A DNA stretch of 62,450 bases from Metaruminococcus_A sp900762715 (GCA_048204295.1 DBFBLF010000070.1:1-62450); one strand, 5' to 3'. Shown: positions 7,567 to 17,293, numbered from the stretch's first letter. The notes: a model not told the origin generated them from the sequence alone. Numbers and translations: made by a program.

Positions 7567-8445
7567 ATGTTAAGAAGTATGACCGGTTACGGCCGCAGTC
7601 AGCAGATAATTGGCGGCAGGGACATTCTGGTGGAGATACGTTCGGTCAACCACCGTTATTTCGAGTTTTCTGCACGGGTGCCGCGCGTTTACGGTTACCT
7701 GGAAGAAAAGATGAAGTCCTTCGTACAGGGCCGCGTTTTCCGCGGAAAAATTGATGTTAACATCACTGTTTTTACAGTTGAAGGTCAGGATGCGGTTGTT
7801 GAGCTGAATAAGTCGCTCGCTCAAGGGTATCTTTCGGCCCTGCGCTCCGCTTCAGAGGAATTTCAGCTGAGGGACGACCTTTCACTTTCGGCTTTATCCC
7901 GCATGCCTGATATTTTTAGCGTCCGGAAGGCGGCTGAGGATGAAGAGGTTATCTGGAATGCTGTGCGGTCCGTTGCCGAAGAGGCGCTCGGCCGTTTCAT
8001 TGAAATGCGCGAAAAAGAGGGCGAAAAGATGTTTCAGGATATTTCCAGCCGTCTTGAAACCATTGAAGGATGGGTTGGAGAGGTGGAAAAGAAGTCTCCA
8101 GAAACCACAAAAGCGTACCGCGAACGGCTTTACGCGAAACTGCGTGAGGTGCTTGACGGCAACGGAATTGATGAAAACCGTATCCTGACCGAAGCCGCTG
8201 TGTTTTCGGAACGGGTGGCAGTGGACGAGGAAACCGTCCGGCTGAGAAGCCATTTGCATCAGTACCAGTCACTGTTACAGGCGGACGAACCGGTTGGGAG
8301 GAAGCTTGACTTCCTGACCCAGGAAGTCAACCGTGAAATTAATACCATCGGCTCAAAGGCGCAGGATCTTGCAATTACCAGAATTGTTGTGGACCTTAAA
8401 AGTGAAGTTGAGAAAATAAGAGAACAGATACAGAATATTGAATAA
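7567..8445 (+). CDS. yicC: YicC family endoribonuclease
   Basis: A 292-residue protein of the YicC/YloC family, described as endoribonucleases. The family-defining N-terminus LRSMTGYGR and C-terminal region GRKLDFLTQEVNREINTIGS with the conserved acidic residues (DFLTQE, NREINT) are present. The ATG at 7567 is preferred to that at 7561 because GAGGGAG (7553-7559) then has normal spacing and the protein starts like its relatives. It heads a long co-oriented run followed by remA, gmk and rpoZ, the standard Firmicutes order. Confidence 0.92.
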   Translation: MLRSMTGYGRSQQIIGGRDILVEIRSVNHRYFEFSARVPRVYGYLEEKMKSFVQGRVFRGKIDVNITVFTVEGQDAVVELNKSLAQGYLSALRSASEEFQLRDDLSLSALSRMPDIFSVRKAAEDEEVIWNAVRSVAEEALGRFIEMREKEGEKMFQDISSRLETIEGWVGEVEKKSPETTKAYRERLYAKLREVLDGNGIDENRILTEAAVFSERVAVDEETVRLRSHLHQYQSLLQADEPVGRKLDFLTQEVNREINTIGSKAQDLAITRIVVDLKSEVEKIREQIQNIE

Positions 8446-8463
8446 AAGATAAGGAGTAAAAAA

Positions 8464-8730
8464 ATGAAGCTCATTAACATTGGTTTTGGCAACATGGTAT
8501 CGGCCAGCCGGTTGATCGCAATCGTCAGCCCTGAATCCGCCCCAATCAAGCGAATTATTCAGGATGCGCGTGATAAGGGCGTTTTAATCGACGCCACTTA
8601 TGGCCGCCGTACCCGCGCGGTCATTGTAATGGACAGCGACCATGTCGTGTTGTCTGCCGTTCAGCCGGAAACGGTGGCAAACCGTTTGTCGTACCAGGAG
8701 GATGACGAGGAGGATGAGTCCGATGAATAA
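8464..8730 (+). CDS. remA: DUF370/RemA-family regulatory protein
   Basis: An 88-residue protein of the RemA family, a small DNA-binding regulator of matrix and osmoprotection genes in Bacillus. The signature MKLINIGFGNMVSASRLIAI and RRTRAVIVMDSDHVVLS match closely. An acidic tail (EDDEEDESDE) extends beyond the core. RBS GGAGT precedes the ATG. The family role in Clostridia is less clear, so matrix control is not assumed. The gmk start codon overlaps its stop. Confidence 0.9.
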   Translation: MKLINIGFGNMVSASRLIAIVSPESAPIKRIIQDARDKGVLIDATYGRRTRAVIVMDSDHVVLSAVQPETVANRLSYQEDDEEDESDE

Positions 8731-9310
8731 GCGCGGTCTTCTCGTGGTCGTGTCCGGGCCCTCTGGCTGCGGCAAGGGCACGGTACTCGGCCGGCTTTTA
8801 AAGGAGGATTCCAACGTTTTTTATTCTGTTTCCGCTACGACACGGGCGCCGCGCCCGGGCGAGGTTGACGGGGTTAACTACTTTTTTTTGACAAAAGAGC
8901 AGTTCGAAGAAAAAATCCGGGATGGCGGCATGCTGGAATATGCCTGCTATGTTGGCAACTATTACGGGACCCCCAGCCAGGCGGTGGAAGAACAACGCGC
9001 CGCTGGCCACGATGTAATCCTTGAAATTGAGGTTCAGGGCGCCATGCAGGTTAAGGAAAAATGCCCCGACGCGGTTTTTGTATTCATCATGCCGCCCAGC
9101 ATGGAGGAGCTCAGGAGAAGGCTGACCGACCGCCAGACAGAGAGCGAAGAGGTTGTGAACAGCCGGCTGAAAACTGCTGAGGACGAAATGAAAGCTGTTC
9201 CGTGTTACGACTATGTCGTTATAAATGACGAGGTCGAAAACGCTGTAGAACGTTTAAAAGCTGTATTAAAAGCGGAAAAATGCCGCACTGTACGCATGAA
9301 CAATAATTAA
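8723..9310 (+). CDS. gmk: Guanylate kinase
   Basis: A 195-residue enzyme phosphorylating GMP to GDP with ATP. The P-loop GPSGCGKGT is at residues 12-20, and the GMP-binding region includes TTRAPRPGEVDGVNYFF. The ATG at 8723 sits within the last codons of remA and nine bases after GAGG/AGG (8709-8713). The in-frame ATG at 8714 abuts the ribosome site, so it is less likely. Coupled with remA upstream and rpoZ downstream, as in most Firmicutes. Confidence 0.95.
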   Translation: MNKRGLLVVVSGPSGCGKGTVLGRLLKEDSNVFYSVSATTRAPRPGEVDGVNYFFLTKEQFEEKIRDGGMLEYACYVGNYYGTPSQAVEEQRAAGHDVILEIEVQGAMQVKEKCPDAVFVFIMPPSMEELRRRLTDRQTESEEVVNSRLKTAEDEMKAVPCYDYVVINDEVENAVERLKAVLKAEKCRTVRMNNN

Positions 9311-9324
9311 ATGAGGTGTAATTT

Positions 9325-9540
9325 ATGCATAGACCGTCTGCAACTGAAATGTTAAAGAACAACGAAAGCTATTATTCTCTGGTAGTTGGGGTGGCGAAAC
9401 GCGCACGCCAGATTGCTGAGGAGGCGGAGGAAAAAGGTGAGCTTCTTTCTGAAAAGCCGGTACAACTCGCAGTGGAAGAGTTTTCACAGGGACGTTATAA
9501 GATTGTAGAAAAAACGGATAACGGCGCGGAAGAAGAGTAA
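9325..9540 (+). CDS. rpoZ: RNA polymerase omega subunit
   Basis: A 71-residue omega subunit that helps assemble the beta' chain. The N-terminal segment YYSLVVGVAKRARQI and the KPVQLAVEEF motif are typical. GAGGTG lies upstream of the ATG. It follows gmk by 14 bases and precedes priA, the conserved order. Confidence 0.93.
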   Translation: MHRPSATEMLKNNESYYSLVVGVAKRARQIAEEAEEKGELLSEKPVQLAVEEFSQGRYKIVEKTDNGAEEE

Positions 9541-9577
9541 TAATTTGCCGGAAACCTGGTGGAGGAGGGACAGCTAA

Positions 9578-12037
9578 ATGGGGAGACGGGTCATTGCACG
9601 GGTGGCAATTGAGAAATCCACCCTTCGTTTTGACAGGCTCTTTGATTATATTGTCCCCGAAGACATGGCGGATCAAATAAAGCCCGGCTGTAGGGTTCTC
9701 GTCCCTTTTGGAAGGGCAAACCAGAAAATGCAAGCCCTTGTTTTTGCGTTGACGGACAGTTCCGAGTATGAACGGGGCTGCAAGGCCGTTTTCTCCCTGT
9801 TGGACAAAGAGCCTTTGATCCAGGAAGAAGGTTTCCAAATCATTGAGTACCTCAAACAGAACACTTTCTGTACCTATTACGACGCGGTCAGGGTTCTCCT
9901 CCCGGTGGGATTCAATGTCGACGTGGTCTCCACCTACCATCTTTCCCGGCGTATCGATGAAATTGAACTAGGGCAGTTTACTCTGCCAGAGCAGCATGTT
10001 ATCGCTTTTTTAAAAACGGCCCGAAACAAAGGGGAGTTGGAGCAGTTTATCAAGACCTCACTGGGCGGGGAGAAGGAGCAAATTCTCCAGTCCCTCATTG
10101 AAAAGGGTGTTGTTGTGCCGGAAGAGCGGACAAGGCGCCGGGTGGGGGACGAAACCATCCGGATGATCCGGCTTGTGGAGCGGGATGATTCAGAGGAGTT
10201 GAAGCTCTCTCCCCGTCAGCAGACTGTTGTAGACCTTTTGGCTGATACGCAGGTTGCTTCAGTCAAGGAATGCTGCTACCTTTGCGGAGTAACGGAAGCG
10301 GTTTTGAAAACGCTGTCAAAAAAGGGCGTTGTAGAATACTATGATAGACAGGTGTTTCGCCGCCCAAAGATGGCCGTGGCGCCTGCCAAAAGCGCTTCAT
10401 CCATCAAGCTATCCCCGGAGCAGCTGAAGGTTTTTTCGGGTCTGTATGAACTCTACCAAACAGGGAAACCCAGCGCCGCTTTATTAAATGGGATTACTGG
10501 AAGCGGTAAAACGCAGGTCTTTTTAAAGTTGATTGATCTGGTGGTGGCTGAGGGAAAACAGGTCATCATGATGGTGCCGGAAATTTCCCTGACCCCTCAG
10601 ATGGTCTCCCGGTTTACCTCGATGTTTGGCGATAAGGTCGCGGTGATCCACAGCGGGTTGTCGCTGGGGGAACGGGTGGATGAATATAAGCGGATTAAAG
10701 AAGGCATTGCTCGGATTGTTGTCGGGACCCGGAGCGCCGTATTTTCCCCTTGTGAAAATATTGGCTTGATCGTCATGGATGAGGAAGGGGAATACTCCTA
10801 TAAATCGGAGTCATCCCCGCGCTATCACGCTAGGGATATTGCTAAACTGCGCTGTGCCCGCCATAATGCCCTGCTGCTGCTCGCATCCGCTACCCCGTCA
10901 ATCGACAGCTACTACCGTGCAAAGAGCGGGAAATACCATTTGTTTGAGCTGAAACAGCGCTATTCCGACGCGATTCTGCCCGACGTTTACCTGGTGGATT
11001 TAAAGAACCATCTTCACCCGGATCAATCGGAAATTTTAAGCGATGTGCTGATAGATGAACTTTATTATAATTTAAAGCACCATGAGCAGTCGATTCTGCT
11101 TCTGAACCGGCGCGGCTACCATACGATTGCCGCCTGTATGGAGTGCGGCGAGGTTGATCTCTGCCCGCATTGCAGTGTCGCGCTGACCTATCATAAGGCA
11201 AACGGCCGGATGATGTGCCATTACTGTGGCTATTCCCATAAGCAGGAATTTATCTGCCGCCACTGCGGCGGAAAGCATATGAAATTGACTGGCCTTGGCA
11301 CCCAGAAGCTTGAGGATGAGGTTGCAAGGCTATTTCCAGACGCCCGCGTCCTTCGAATGGATACCGATACAACTTTCTCCCGTTTTGCTTATGAGCAGGC
11401 CTTTGAGAGTTTTGGTGCGGGGGAATACGATATCATGCTGGGTACCCAGATGATTGCAAAGGGGCTGGATTTTCCGAACGTCACGCTGGTTGGAGTGCTG
11501 TCGGTTGACAAACTTCTTTATTCGACTGATTTTAGGAGCAATGAAAGGACTTTTTCTCTGGTCACCCAGGTGGTGGGGCGGAGCGGACGGGGCAAAAAGG
11601 CGGGCAGAGCCTATATTCAGACCTATACGCCGGAAAATCCTGTGCTTAACTTTGCCGCCCATCAGAATTATGCGTCTTTTTACAATGATGAAATTGAAGC
11701 GCGGAAGGCTTTGCTGTACCCGCCTTTCTGTGATATCTGTGTCGTTGGTTTTTCCGCCGCGGTGGAAAAAGACGCGAAAAACGCTGCGCGTGAGTTTATG
11801 GAAATGCTGAAAGCGCACGTTCAAAAGGAAGAAAAGCGGCTTCCGATGCGGGTTCTTGGCCCGGTTGAGGCTGACATATTAAAGCTCAACAACAAATACC
11901 GCTACCGGATCGTCATTAAATGCAGGGCGAACCGGGATTTTAAAACGATGATGCAGTCCCTGTTGACTCAGACGGCAGAAAGGCCCGCTTTTTCAAGGAC
12001 GACGGTTTTTGCCGATCTCAACGGGGAAATTAACTGA
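9578..12037 (+). CDS. priA: Primosomal protein N', replication restart helicase
   Basis: An 819-residue superfamily-2 helicase that reloads replication machinery at collapsed forks. The 3'-fork binding N-terminal region is followed by Walker A GITGSGKT, the motif II region MDEEGEYSYKSE, SPRYHARD and an eight-cysteine double zinc site (CMECG, CPHC, CHYCG, CRHCG) around residues 515-560. Motif II reads DEEG where DEEH or DEEQ is usual in the family. GGAGGAGGGACAG precedes the ATG. Length is normal. Confidence 0.95.
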   Translation: MGRRVIARVAIEKSTLRFDRLFDYIVPEDMADQIKPGCRVLVPFGRANQKMQALVFALTDSSEYERGCKAVFSLLDKEPLIQEEGFQIIEYLKQNTFCTYYDAVRVLLPVGFNVDVVSTYHLSRRIDEIELGQFTLPEQHVIAFLKTARNKGELEQFIKTSLGGEKEQILQSLIEKGVVVPEERTRRRVGDETIRMIRLVERDDSEELKLSPRQQTVVDLLADTQVASVKECCYLCGVTEAVLKTLSKKGVVEYYDRQVFRRPKMAVAPAKSASSIKLSPEQLKVFSGLYELYQTGKPSAALLNGITGSGKTQVFLKLIDLVVAEGKQVIMMVPEISLTPQMVSRFTSMFGDKVAVIHSGLSLGERVDEYKRIKEGIARIVVGTRSAVFSPCENIGLIVMDEEGEYSYKSESSPRYHARDIAKLRCARHNALLLLASATPSIDSYYRAKSGKYHLFELKQRYSDAILPDVYLVDLKNHLHPDQSEILSDVLIDELYYNLKHHEQSILLLNRRGYHTIAACMECGEVDLCPHCSVALTYHKANGRMMCHYCGYSHKQEFICRHCGGKHMKLTGLGTQKLEDEVARLFPDARVLRMDTDTTFSRFAYEQAFESFGAGEYDIMLGTQMIAKGLDFPNVTLVGVLSVDKLLYSTDFRSNERTFSLVTQVVGRSGRGKKAGRAYIQTYTPENPVLNFAAHQNYASFYNDEIEARKALLYPPFCDICVVGFSAAVEKDAKNAAREFMEMLKAHVQKEEKRLPMRVLGPVEADILKLNNKYRYRIVIKCRANRDFKTMMQSLLTQTAERPAFSRTTVFADLNGEIN

Positions 12038-12071
12038 TAGAAACCGACCGATAGAAATGGAGAGAGAGCAA

Positions 12072-12530
12072 ATGGCCATTCGTAACATTGTGATGAAAGA
12101 AGACGAAATCCTCAGAAAAAAGTGCCGTCCCGTCGAAAAGTTCGACGAGCGGCTGTGGGAGCTTCTGGATGACATGGCGGAGACGATGTATAAAAACGAC
12201 GGCGTGGGCCTTGCGGCGCCCCAGGTGGGTATCCTTCGCCGGGCTGTGGTCATCGATGCGGGAGACGGCTTGATCGAGCTTGTCAACCCGGTTATTACCG
12301 CAAGCAGCGGAAGCCAGGAGGAATATGAGGGCTGCCTGTCCTGTCCTGGTGAGTTCGGTATAGTAAAACGTCCGAAAAAAGTGACCGTTAAGGCTCAGGA
12401 CCGCCACGGAAAAACTTTTACAAGAGACGGCGAGGATTTGCTCGCCCGTGCCTTCTGCCACGAGATCGATCATCTTGAGGGCATCTTGTTTTTGGAACTT
12501 GCCGATAAAATTGTGGAAGAAAAAGAGTAA
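12072..12530 (+). CDS. def: Peptide deformylase
   Basis: A 152-residue metalloenzyme removing the N-formyl group from nascent proteins. All three motifs are visible: GVGLAAPQ (44-51), EGCLS with metal ligand Cys88, and HEIDH with ligands His130 and His134 and catalytic Glu131. The ATG at 12072 has GGAGAGAG six bases upstream; the in-frame ATG at 12057 lies before that site. It is followed by fmt, whose formyl-Met-tRNA product creates the deformylase substrate. Confidence 0.95.
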   Translation: MAIRNIVMKEDEILRKKCRPVEKFDERLWELLDDMAETMYKNDGVGLAAPQVGILRRAVVIDAGDGLIELVNPVITASSGSQEEYEGCLSCPGEFGIVKRPKKVTVKAQDRHGKTFTRDGEDLLARAFCHEIDHLEGILFLELADKIVEEKE

Positions 12531-12550
12531 ATGAAAAAACGGGGGAAAAA

Positions 12551-13477
12551 ATGAAGATAGTCTTTATGGGAACGCCGGATTTTGCCGTGCCCTCCTTAAA
12601 AGCTCTGTTGGATTCCGGTGAAACGGTCACCGGCGTCTTTACGCAGCCCGATAAGCCAAAGGGAAGGGGCCATCGTCTTCAGCCGCCGCCAGTCAAAATG
12701 GCGGCTGAAGAATATGGAATCCCAATTTTTCAGCCGGTGTCCTTGAGAAAAGATGAGACATTGGAAGAATTGAAGGCGCTTGAGCCGGAACTCATCGTTG
12801 TGGTCGCCTATGGAAAAATCCTGCCCAGGGCGGTGTTGGAACTGCCGCGCTTTGGGTGTATCAACGTCCATGGCTCCCTTCTTCCAAAATACCGCGGCGC
12901 CGCGCCGATCCAGTGGACGGTTCTAAACGGGGACCCCGTCGGCGGAGTGACTACCATGTTTATGGCCGATGGAATCGATACAGGGGACATGCTGCTTAAG
13001 GCCGAAACTCCGGTGGGTGAGAATGAAACTGCCAGCGAGCTTTATGAAAGGCTCTCTTATATGGGGGCGGAGCTGTTGATGAAAACACTGTCTGCGCTCA
13101 AGGATGGGACACTTCATCCGGAACCGCAGGATGAGGCTGTGGCGACCCACGCACCGATGCTTACCAAAGAGATGGGGCGGCTTGATTTTACAAAGCCGTC
13201 TGAGGAGCTGCATCATCTGATCTGCGGCCTGTCCGGCTGGCCCTGCGCCTACACGGAGCTTGCTGGGAAACGGCTCAAGGTTTACCGGTCCCGCCTCTGT
13301 GAAGCAGCGGGAAAACCGGGGGAAATACTGGATTCTAAGCGTTTTGTTGTTGGCTGCGGTTCCGGGGCGCTTGAACTGCTTGAAGTGCAGTATGAGGGCT
13401 CTAAACGGATGCCTGGCGACGCTTTTTTAAGAGGGCGGCGTTTGGCGGCCGGTGATTTTATTGAGAGAGAGGGGTAA
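12551..13477 (+). CDS. fmt: Methionyl-tRNA formyltransferase
   Basis: A 308-residue enzyme formylating initiator Met-tRNA with 10-formyl-THF. The catalytic triad is seen as Asn105 and His107 (INVHGSLLP) and Asp143 (GIDTGD), followed by the C-terminal OB-like tRNA-binding domain. It starts at ATG after GGGGG, 20 bases from def. The def-fmt pair is a standard module. Confidence 0.96.
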   Translation: MKIVFMGTPDFAVPSLKALLDSGETVTGVFTQPDKPKGRGHRLQPPPVKMAAEEYGIPIFQPVSLRKDETLEELKALEPELIVVVAYGKILPRAVLELPRFGCINVHGSLLPKYRGAAPIQWTVLNGDPVGGVTTMFMADGIDTGDMLLKAETPVGENETASELYERLSYMGAELLMKTLSALKDGTLHPEPQDEAVATHAPMLTKEMGRLDFTKPSEELHHLICGLSGWPCAYTELAGKRLKVYRSRLCEAAGKPGEILDSKRFVVGCGSGALELLEVQYEGSKRMPGDAFLRGRRLAAGDFIEREG

Positions 13478-13482
13478 TACTG

Positions 13483-14172
13483 TTGCCTTTTTTCTATTTT
13501 GATACCTATTATCTGTTTTTGGTTATTCCGGCTGTGTTAATTGCTCTTTGGGCGCAGATCAACGTCTCTTCAACTTTTCGGAAGTATAATAATGTTCGAA
13601 ATGTTAAGGGCGTTACAGCAGATGAAGTGGCACGGCGCATTTTAGACGATAACGGGCTATATAACGTTCAAATTAAGCGGGTTTCAGGAAACCTGTCCGA
13701 CCATTATGATCCGCGCTCCAATGTTGTCCGGCTGTCTGATTCCACCTATGGGAACAGCTCGGTCGGGGCAATCGGCGTTGCGGCTCATGAGGTTGGCCAC
13801 GCTATCCAGCACGCGACTGGGTATCTGCCGATCAAGATCCGGCAGGCTATCATCCCGGTCACCCAAATTGGGTCGAGCATTGCAATTCCGCTTGCGATTC
13901 TCGGCATCATCATGTCCTGGAATGTCCTGGTTACTATCGGCATCCTGCTTTTCAGCGCTGTAGTGCTCTTTCAGCTCGTCACCCTTCCTGTCGAGTTCAA
14001 TGCGAGCAGCCGTGCAATGAAAACGCTTGAAACACAAAGCATTCTCGAAGGCGGGGAGCTTGTTGGAGCAAAACGGGTTTTGAGAGCCGCGGCGCTCACC
14101 TATGTCGCGGCCTTGATCGTCGCTATCGCAAACCTTGTCCGCCTGATTGCCCTGTCAAACAGGAGAAGATAG
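13483..14172 (+). CDS. yugP: YugP-type membrane zinc metallopeptidase
   Basis: A 229-residue protein of the neutral zinc metallopeptidase family PF04298. The zinc motif HEVGH is at residues 102-106, with an N-terminal membrane segment (about 9-25) and hydrophobic segments around 130-165 and 200-222. The start is TTG, 5 bases after the fmt stop, with GAGAGAGGGG upstream. Substrates are unknown. The fmt-yugP-rsmB order is common in Clostridia. Confidence 0.88.
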   Translation: MPFFYFDTYYLFLVIPAVLIALWAQINVSSTFRKYNNVRNVKGVTADEVARRILDDNGLYNVQIKRVSGNLSDHYDPRSNVVRLSDSTYGNSSVGAIGVAAHEVGHAIQHATGYLPIKIRQAIIPVTQIGSSIAIPLAILGIIMSWNVLVTIGILLFSAVVLFQLVTLPVEFNASSRAMKTLETQSILEGGELVGAKRVLRAAALTYVAALIVAIANLVRLIALSNRRR

Positions 14173-14173
14173 G

Positions 14174-15493
14174 ATGATTTTGAAAAACGCACGTGCCGTT
14201 GCTTATGATGCGCTTTTCCGGCTGGAAAAGAACTGCGGTTATTCAAACCTGATCCTTGACGCTTCTTTGAAAAAAAGTGCCCTTTCCGGCCAGGATAAAG
14301 GTTTTGCCTCACGATTGTTTTACGGGGTGCTCGAGAGGAAGCTAACTCTTGATTATATCGTTTCCTGTTATTCCAGACAGCCGTTGGAACGTCTGCATTT
14401 AGGCGTGCGGGTCGTCCTCTGGATGGGGCTTTACCAGCTTCTGTACCTGGATACGCCCGATTCAGCTGCGGTCAATGAAAGTGTAAAATTGGTCTCGTCC
14501 GTCAAACCGGGGGCCAAGGGGTTTGTAAATGCTGTACTCCGACAGTTTATCCGGGACGGGAAAGCTATCTCTTACCCGGATGAACCGCTGCGACGCCTGA
14601 GTATTCACTATTCATGCCCGGAATGGCTTGTTGAGCAGTATCGGCGTGATTACGGTGTAAAACGTATGGAGGAGATTCTTGAAAATTCACTTCTTCCTCC
14701 TTCAATTACCCTCCGCGTCAATCCACTGAAGGGTTCCAGCGAGGAGCTTGCCGTGCGGCTGATGGAAGAGGGGATTGAAACGCTTCCGGTATCTGGGTTA
14801 CTAAACTGCCTGGCAGTAGTAAAGGGGAATCCAGCGGAGAGTCTGGCTTTTGCGGATGGACTGTTCCATGTGCAGGATATTGCCTCGCAGATTTGCGCCC
14901 TTGTCGCCGCGTCCGGCAGGCCTGAACGGCTGTTTGATCTCTGTGCGGCGCCCGGTGGAAAGAGTTTCACAATTGCTGAGGAGATATTTCCTCAAGGCGG
15001 AACGGTGTGCTCATTCGATTTGCATTTGCAGCGTGTACGGCTGATTGAGGCCGGGGCAAGGCGCCTTGGATTAGCTGAAGCCGTTTCGGCTTCAGTTTCA
15101 AATGCTTCTGCTTATTCTCCAGGACTGGGACAGGCTGACTGCGTCCTTTGCGATGTGCCGTGTTCCGGTCTGGGGGTTATCCGGCGGAAACCGGAAATCA
15201 AATACAAGTCCAGGGCAGACCTTGAAAATCTGCCGCAGATTCAGCTGAATATATTGGAAAATGCGTCAAATTATGTCGCGCCCGGGGGAACGCTTGTTTA
15301 TTCCACTTGCTCTTTGTCAAAACTTGAAAACGAACGGGTTGTGGAGGCATTTCTTAAAAAAAGCCCGGCCTTTGTCCCTGAATTACTGCCGAAACTGCCT
15401 TTTCTGGAACAAAATAGTTTTCAGACTACCTTTTTCCCGGTACCGGATGGGCCTGATGGTTTTTATCTGGCGCTGATGAAACGAGCGGAGTGA
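14174..15493 (+). CDS. rsmB: 16S rRNA (cytosine-967-C5)-methyltransferase
   Basis: A 439-residue SAM-dependent methyltransferase. The N-terminal NusB-like RNA-binding domain spans about 1-135; the Rossmann methyltransferase domain has the SAM-binding DLCAAPGGKSF, the PC motif DVPCSGLG and the TCS motif STCSLS, the two cysteines used in m5C chemistry. The ATG at 14174 overlaps the vicinity of the yugP stop, with AGGAG at 14161-14165 as ribosome site. rlmN follows after 4 bases. Confidence 0.94.
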   Translation: MILKNARAVAYDALFRLEKNCGYSNLILDASLKKSALSGQDKGFASRLFYGVLERKLTLDYIVSCYSRQPLERLHLGVRVVLWMGLYQLLYLDTPDSAAVNESVKLVSSVKPGAKGFVNAVLRQFIRDGKAISYPDEPLRRLSIHYSCPEWLVEQYRRDYGVKRMEEILENSLLPPSITLRVNPLKGSSEELAVRLMEEGIETLPVSGLLNCLAVVKGNPAESLAFADGLFHVQDIASQICALVAASGRPERLFDLCAAPGGKSFTIAEEIFPQGGTVCSFDLHLQRVRLIEAGARRLGLAEAVSASVSNASAYSPGLGQADCVLCDVPCSGLGVIRRKPEIKYKSRADLENLPQIQLNILENASNYVAPGGTLVYSTCSLSKLENERVVEAFLKKSPAFVPELLPKLPFLEQNSFQTTFFPVPDGPDGFYLALMKRAE

Positions 15494-15497
15494 TTTT

Positions 15498-16538
15498 TTG
15501 GAAAAAATTGATATTAAATCGCTGAATTTATCGGAGCTGACGGAGCAGATCATTGCACTGGGCGAGCCCAAATTCCGTGCAAAACAGGTTTTTGAGTGGC
15601 TTCATAAAAAGCGGGTTTTTTCTTTTGAGGAAATGACCAACATTTCTACCAAATTTCAACAGTTGTTAGACAGCAGGTTTTACATAAATTCACTAAATAT
15701 TGCAAAAAAGCTTGTGTCTCAGATAGATAATACGGTAAAATACCTTTATGAGCTGCGGGACGGTGAATTTGTAGAGTGCGTACTGATGGACTACCACCAC
15801 GGTACCAGCATCTGTATTTCCTCTCAGGTCGGCTGTAAAATGGGATGTACTTTCTGCGCGTCGACAATCGCCGGTTTTGTCAGGAATTTGACTCCGTCTG
15901 AAATGCTTGATCAGATTTACCTTTCCTCCCGTGACAGCGGGCGGAAAATTTCCAGCGTCGTCATGATGGGAATCGGCGAGCCGCTGGACAACTACGATAA
16001 TGTCCTCCGTTTTCTTGAACTGGTTTCAGATGAAAACGGATTAAATTTAAGTTTGCGCCACCTTTCCCTTTCCACCTGTGGCTTGGTAGAGCGGATTTAT
16101 GAACTAGCCGAACGCCGGCTGGGGCTGACCCTTTCAGTTTCGCTCCATGCACCCAACGATGAGATCCGTTCTAAAACAATGCCGGTCAACCGGAAATATT
16201 CGGTGGATAAATTACTGAAAGCCTGCCGCTTCTATGCAGACACTACCCGGCGCAGGATTTCGTTCGAATATGCGCTGATACGCAGAGTCAATGACAGCGA
16301 AAAAGACGCAAGGGAGCTTGCGGCCCGCCTTCGCGGGATGCTCTGCCATGTTAACCTGATCCCTGTCAACCGTGTTGAGGAAACCCAGTATCATGCTTCA
16401 GGGCAGGACAGTGTTGTTCGTTTTCAGAATTTGCTGCTTTCTTTAGGTATTAATACAACAATACGTCGAACGCTTGGAGCCGATATCAATGCGGCCTGCG
16501 GTCAGTTGCGAAGAAATCGGCATAATTTTAAGAGGTGA
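15498..16538 (+). CDS. rlmN: Dual-specificity RNA methyltransferase RlmN
   Basis: A 346-residue radical-SAM enzyme methylating A2503 of 23S rRNA and A37 of some tRNAs. The 4Fe-4S cysteines are Cys113, Cys117 and Cys120 (GCKMGCTFCAS); the C-terminal NAACGQL holds the cysteine that resolves the covalent intermediate. The start is TTG with GCGGAGTG upstream, 4 bases after rsmB. Length and motifs are normal. Confidence 0.95.
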   Translation: MEKIDIKSLNLSELTEQIIALGEPKFRAKQVFEWLHKKRVFSFEEMTNISTKFQQLLDSRFYINSLNIAKKLVSQIDNTVKYLYELRDGEFVECVLMDYHHGTSICISSQVGCKMGCTFCASTIAGFVRNLTPSEMLDQIYLSSRDSGRKISSVVMMGIGEPLDNYDNVLRFLELVSDENGLNLSLRHLSLSTCGLVERIYELAERRLGLTLSVSLHAPNDEIRSKTMPVNRKYSVDKLLKACRFYADTTRRRISFEYALIRRVNDSEKDARELAARLRGMLCHVNLIPVNRVEETQYHASGQDSVVRFQNLLLSLGINTTIRRTLGADINAACGQLRRNRHNFKR

Positions 16539-16545
16539 TCCTATA

Positions 16546-17271
16546 ATGATTGTAGGAAAGACGAATACGGGAAAGGTCCGGCAGATGAATCAGGACGTTT
16601 TTTGTCACGGCGAACTGGGTGAATCCTCCTGTTATGCCGTTGTCTGTGACGGGATGGGCGGGGAAAAGGCAGGAAATGTTGCAAGCCGGATGGCTTGTGA
16701 CATCATCTGCAACCGAATTCAGTCCGGTTACCGCGACGGCGTGAGCCAGAATAGTATCCGTGACCTGTTGATTACTGCTGTTACAGCTGCGAACGCTGAG
16801 GTTTACAACTCTGCTAAAAGCAACCCGGAGTTTGAAGGGATGGGGACAACTACGGTCGCAGCGCTGGTTGAAAAAAGTACCTTGCATATTGCACATGTTG
16901 GAGACAGCAGGGCGTATGTCATCAGTAAAAATGAATTTACCCAGGTAACAAGGGATCACTCCCTGGTACAGGAGCTGCTCGAACAGGGGAAAATATCCGA
17001 TGAGGATGCAAAAAAACATCCACAGCGTAACCTTATAACCCGCGCGGTTGGTGTAAACAGCAAGGTTTGCATTGATTATCTTGAAACGGCCCTTAACCCG
17101 GGCGACAGGGTATTGATCTGTACCGATGGACTGACCAATAACTGCGATACAGCAGATATTTATAAAACAGTTTTACAATATCCGCCGGGCGAAGTTCCGG
17201 AACGGCTGATTGATCTTGCCAATGCGGCGGGCGGCCCGGACAATATCACTGTTGTCCTGCTGACCGAATAA
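16546..17271 (+). CDS. prpC: PP2C-type protein phosphatase Stp/PrpC
   Basis: A 241-residue metal-dependent Ser/Thr phosphatase that counteracts the PASTA kinase. The PP2C motifs are visible: VRQMNQD, VVCDGMGG (metal-binding Asp), THVGDSRAY-type AHVGDSRAYV, and GPDNIT near the C-terminus. The ATG at 16546 has AGAGGTGATC at the end of rlmN as ribosome site; it starts 7 bases after rlmN. It is immediately followed by prkC, forming the conserved phosphatase-kinase pair. Confidence 0.94.
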   Translation: MIVGKTNTGKVRQMNQDVFCHGELGESSCYAVVCDGMGGEKAGNVASRMACDIICNRIQSGYRDGVSQNSIRDLLITAVTAANAEVYNSAKSNPEFEGMGTTTVAALVEKSTLHIAHVGDSRAYVISKNEFTQVTRDHSLVQELLEQGKISDEDAKKHPQRNLITRAVGVNSKVCIDYLETALNPGDRVLICTDGLTNNCDTADIYKTVLQYPPGEVPERLIDLANAAGGPDNITVVLLTE

Positions 17272-17293
17272 GTTACGGAGGGACAAAATTAGT

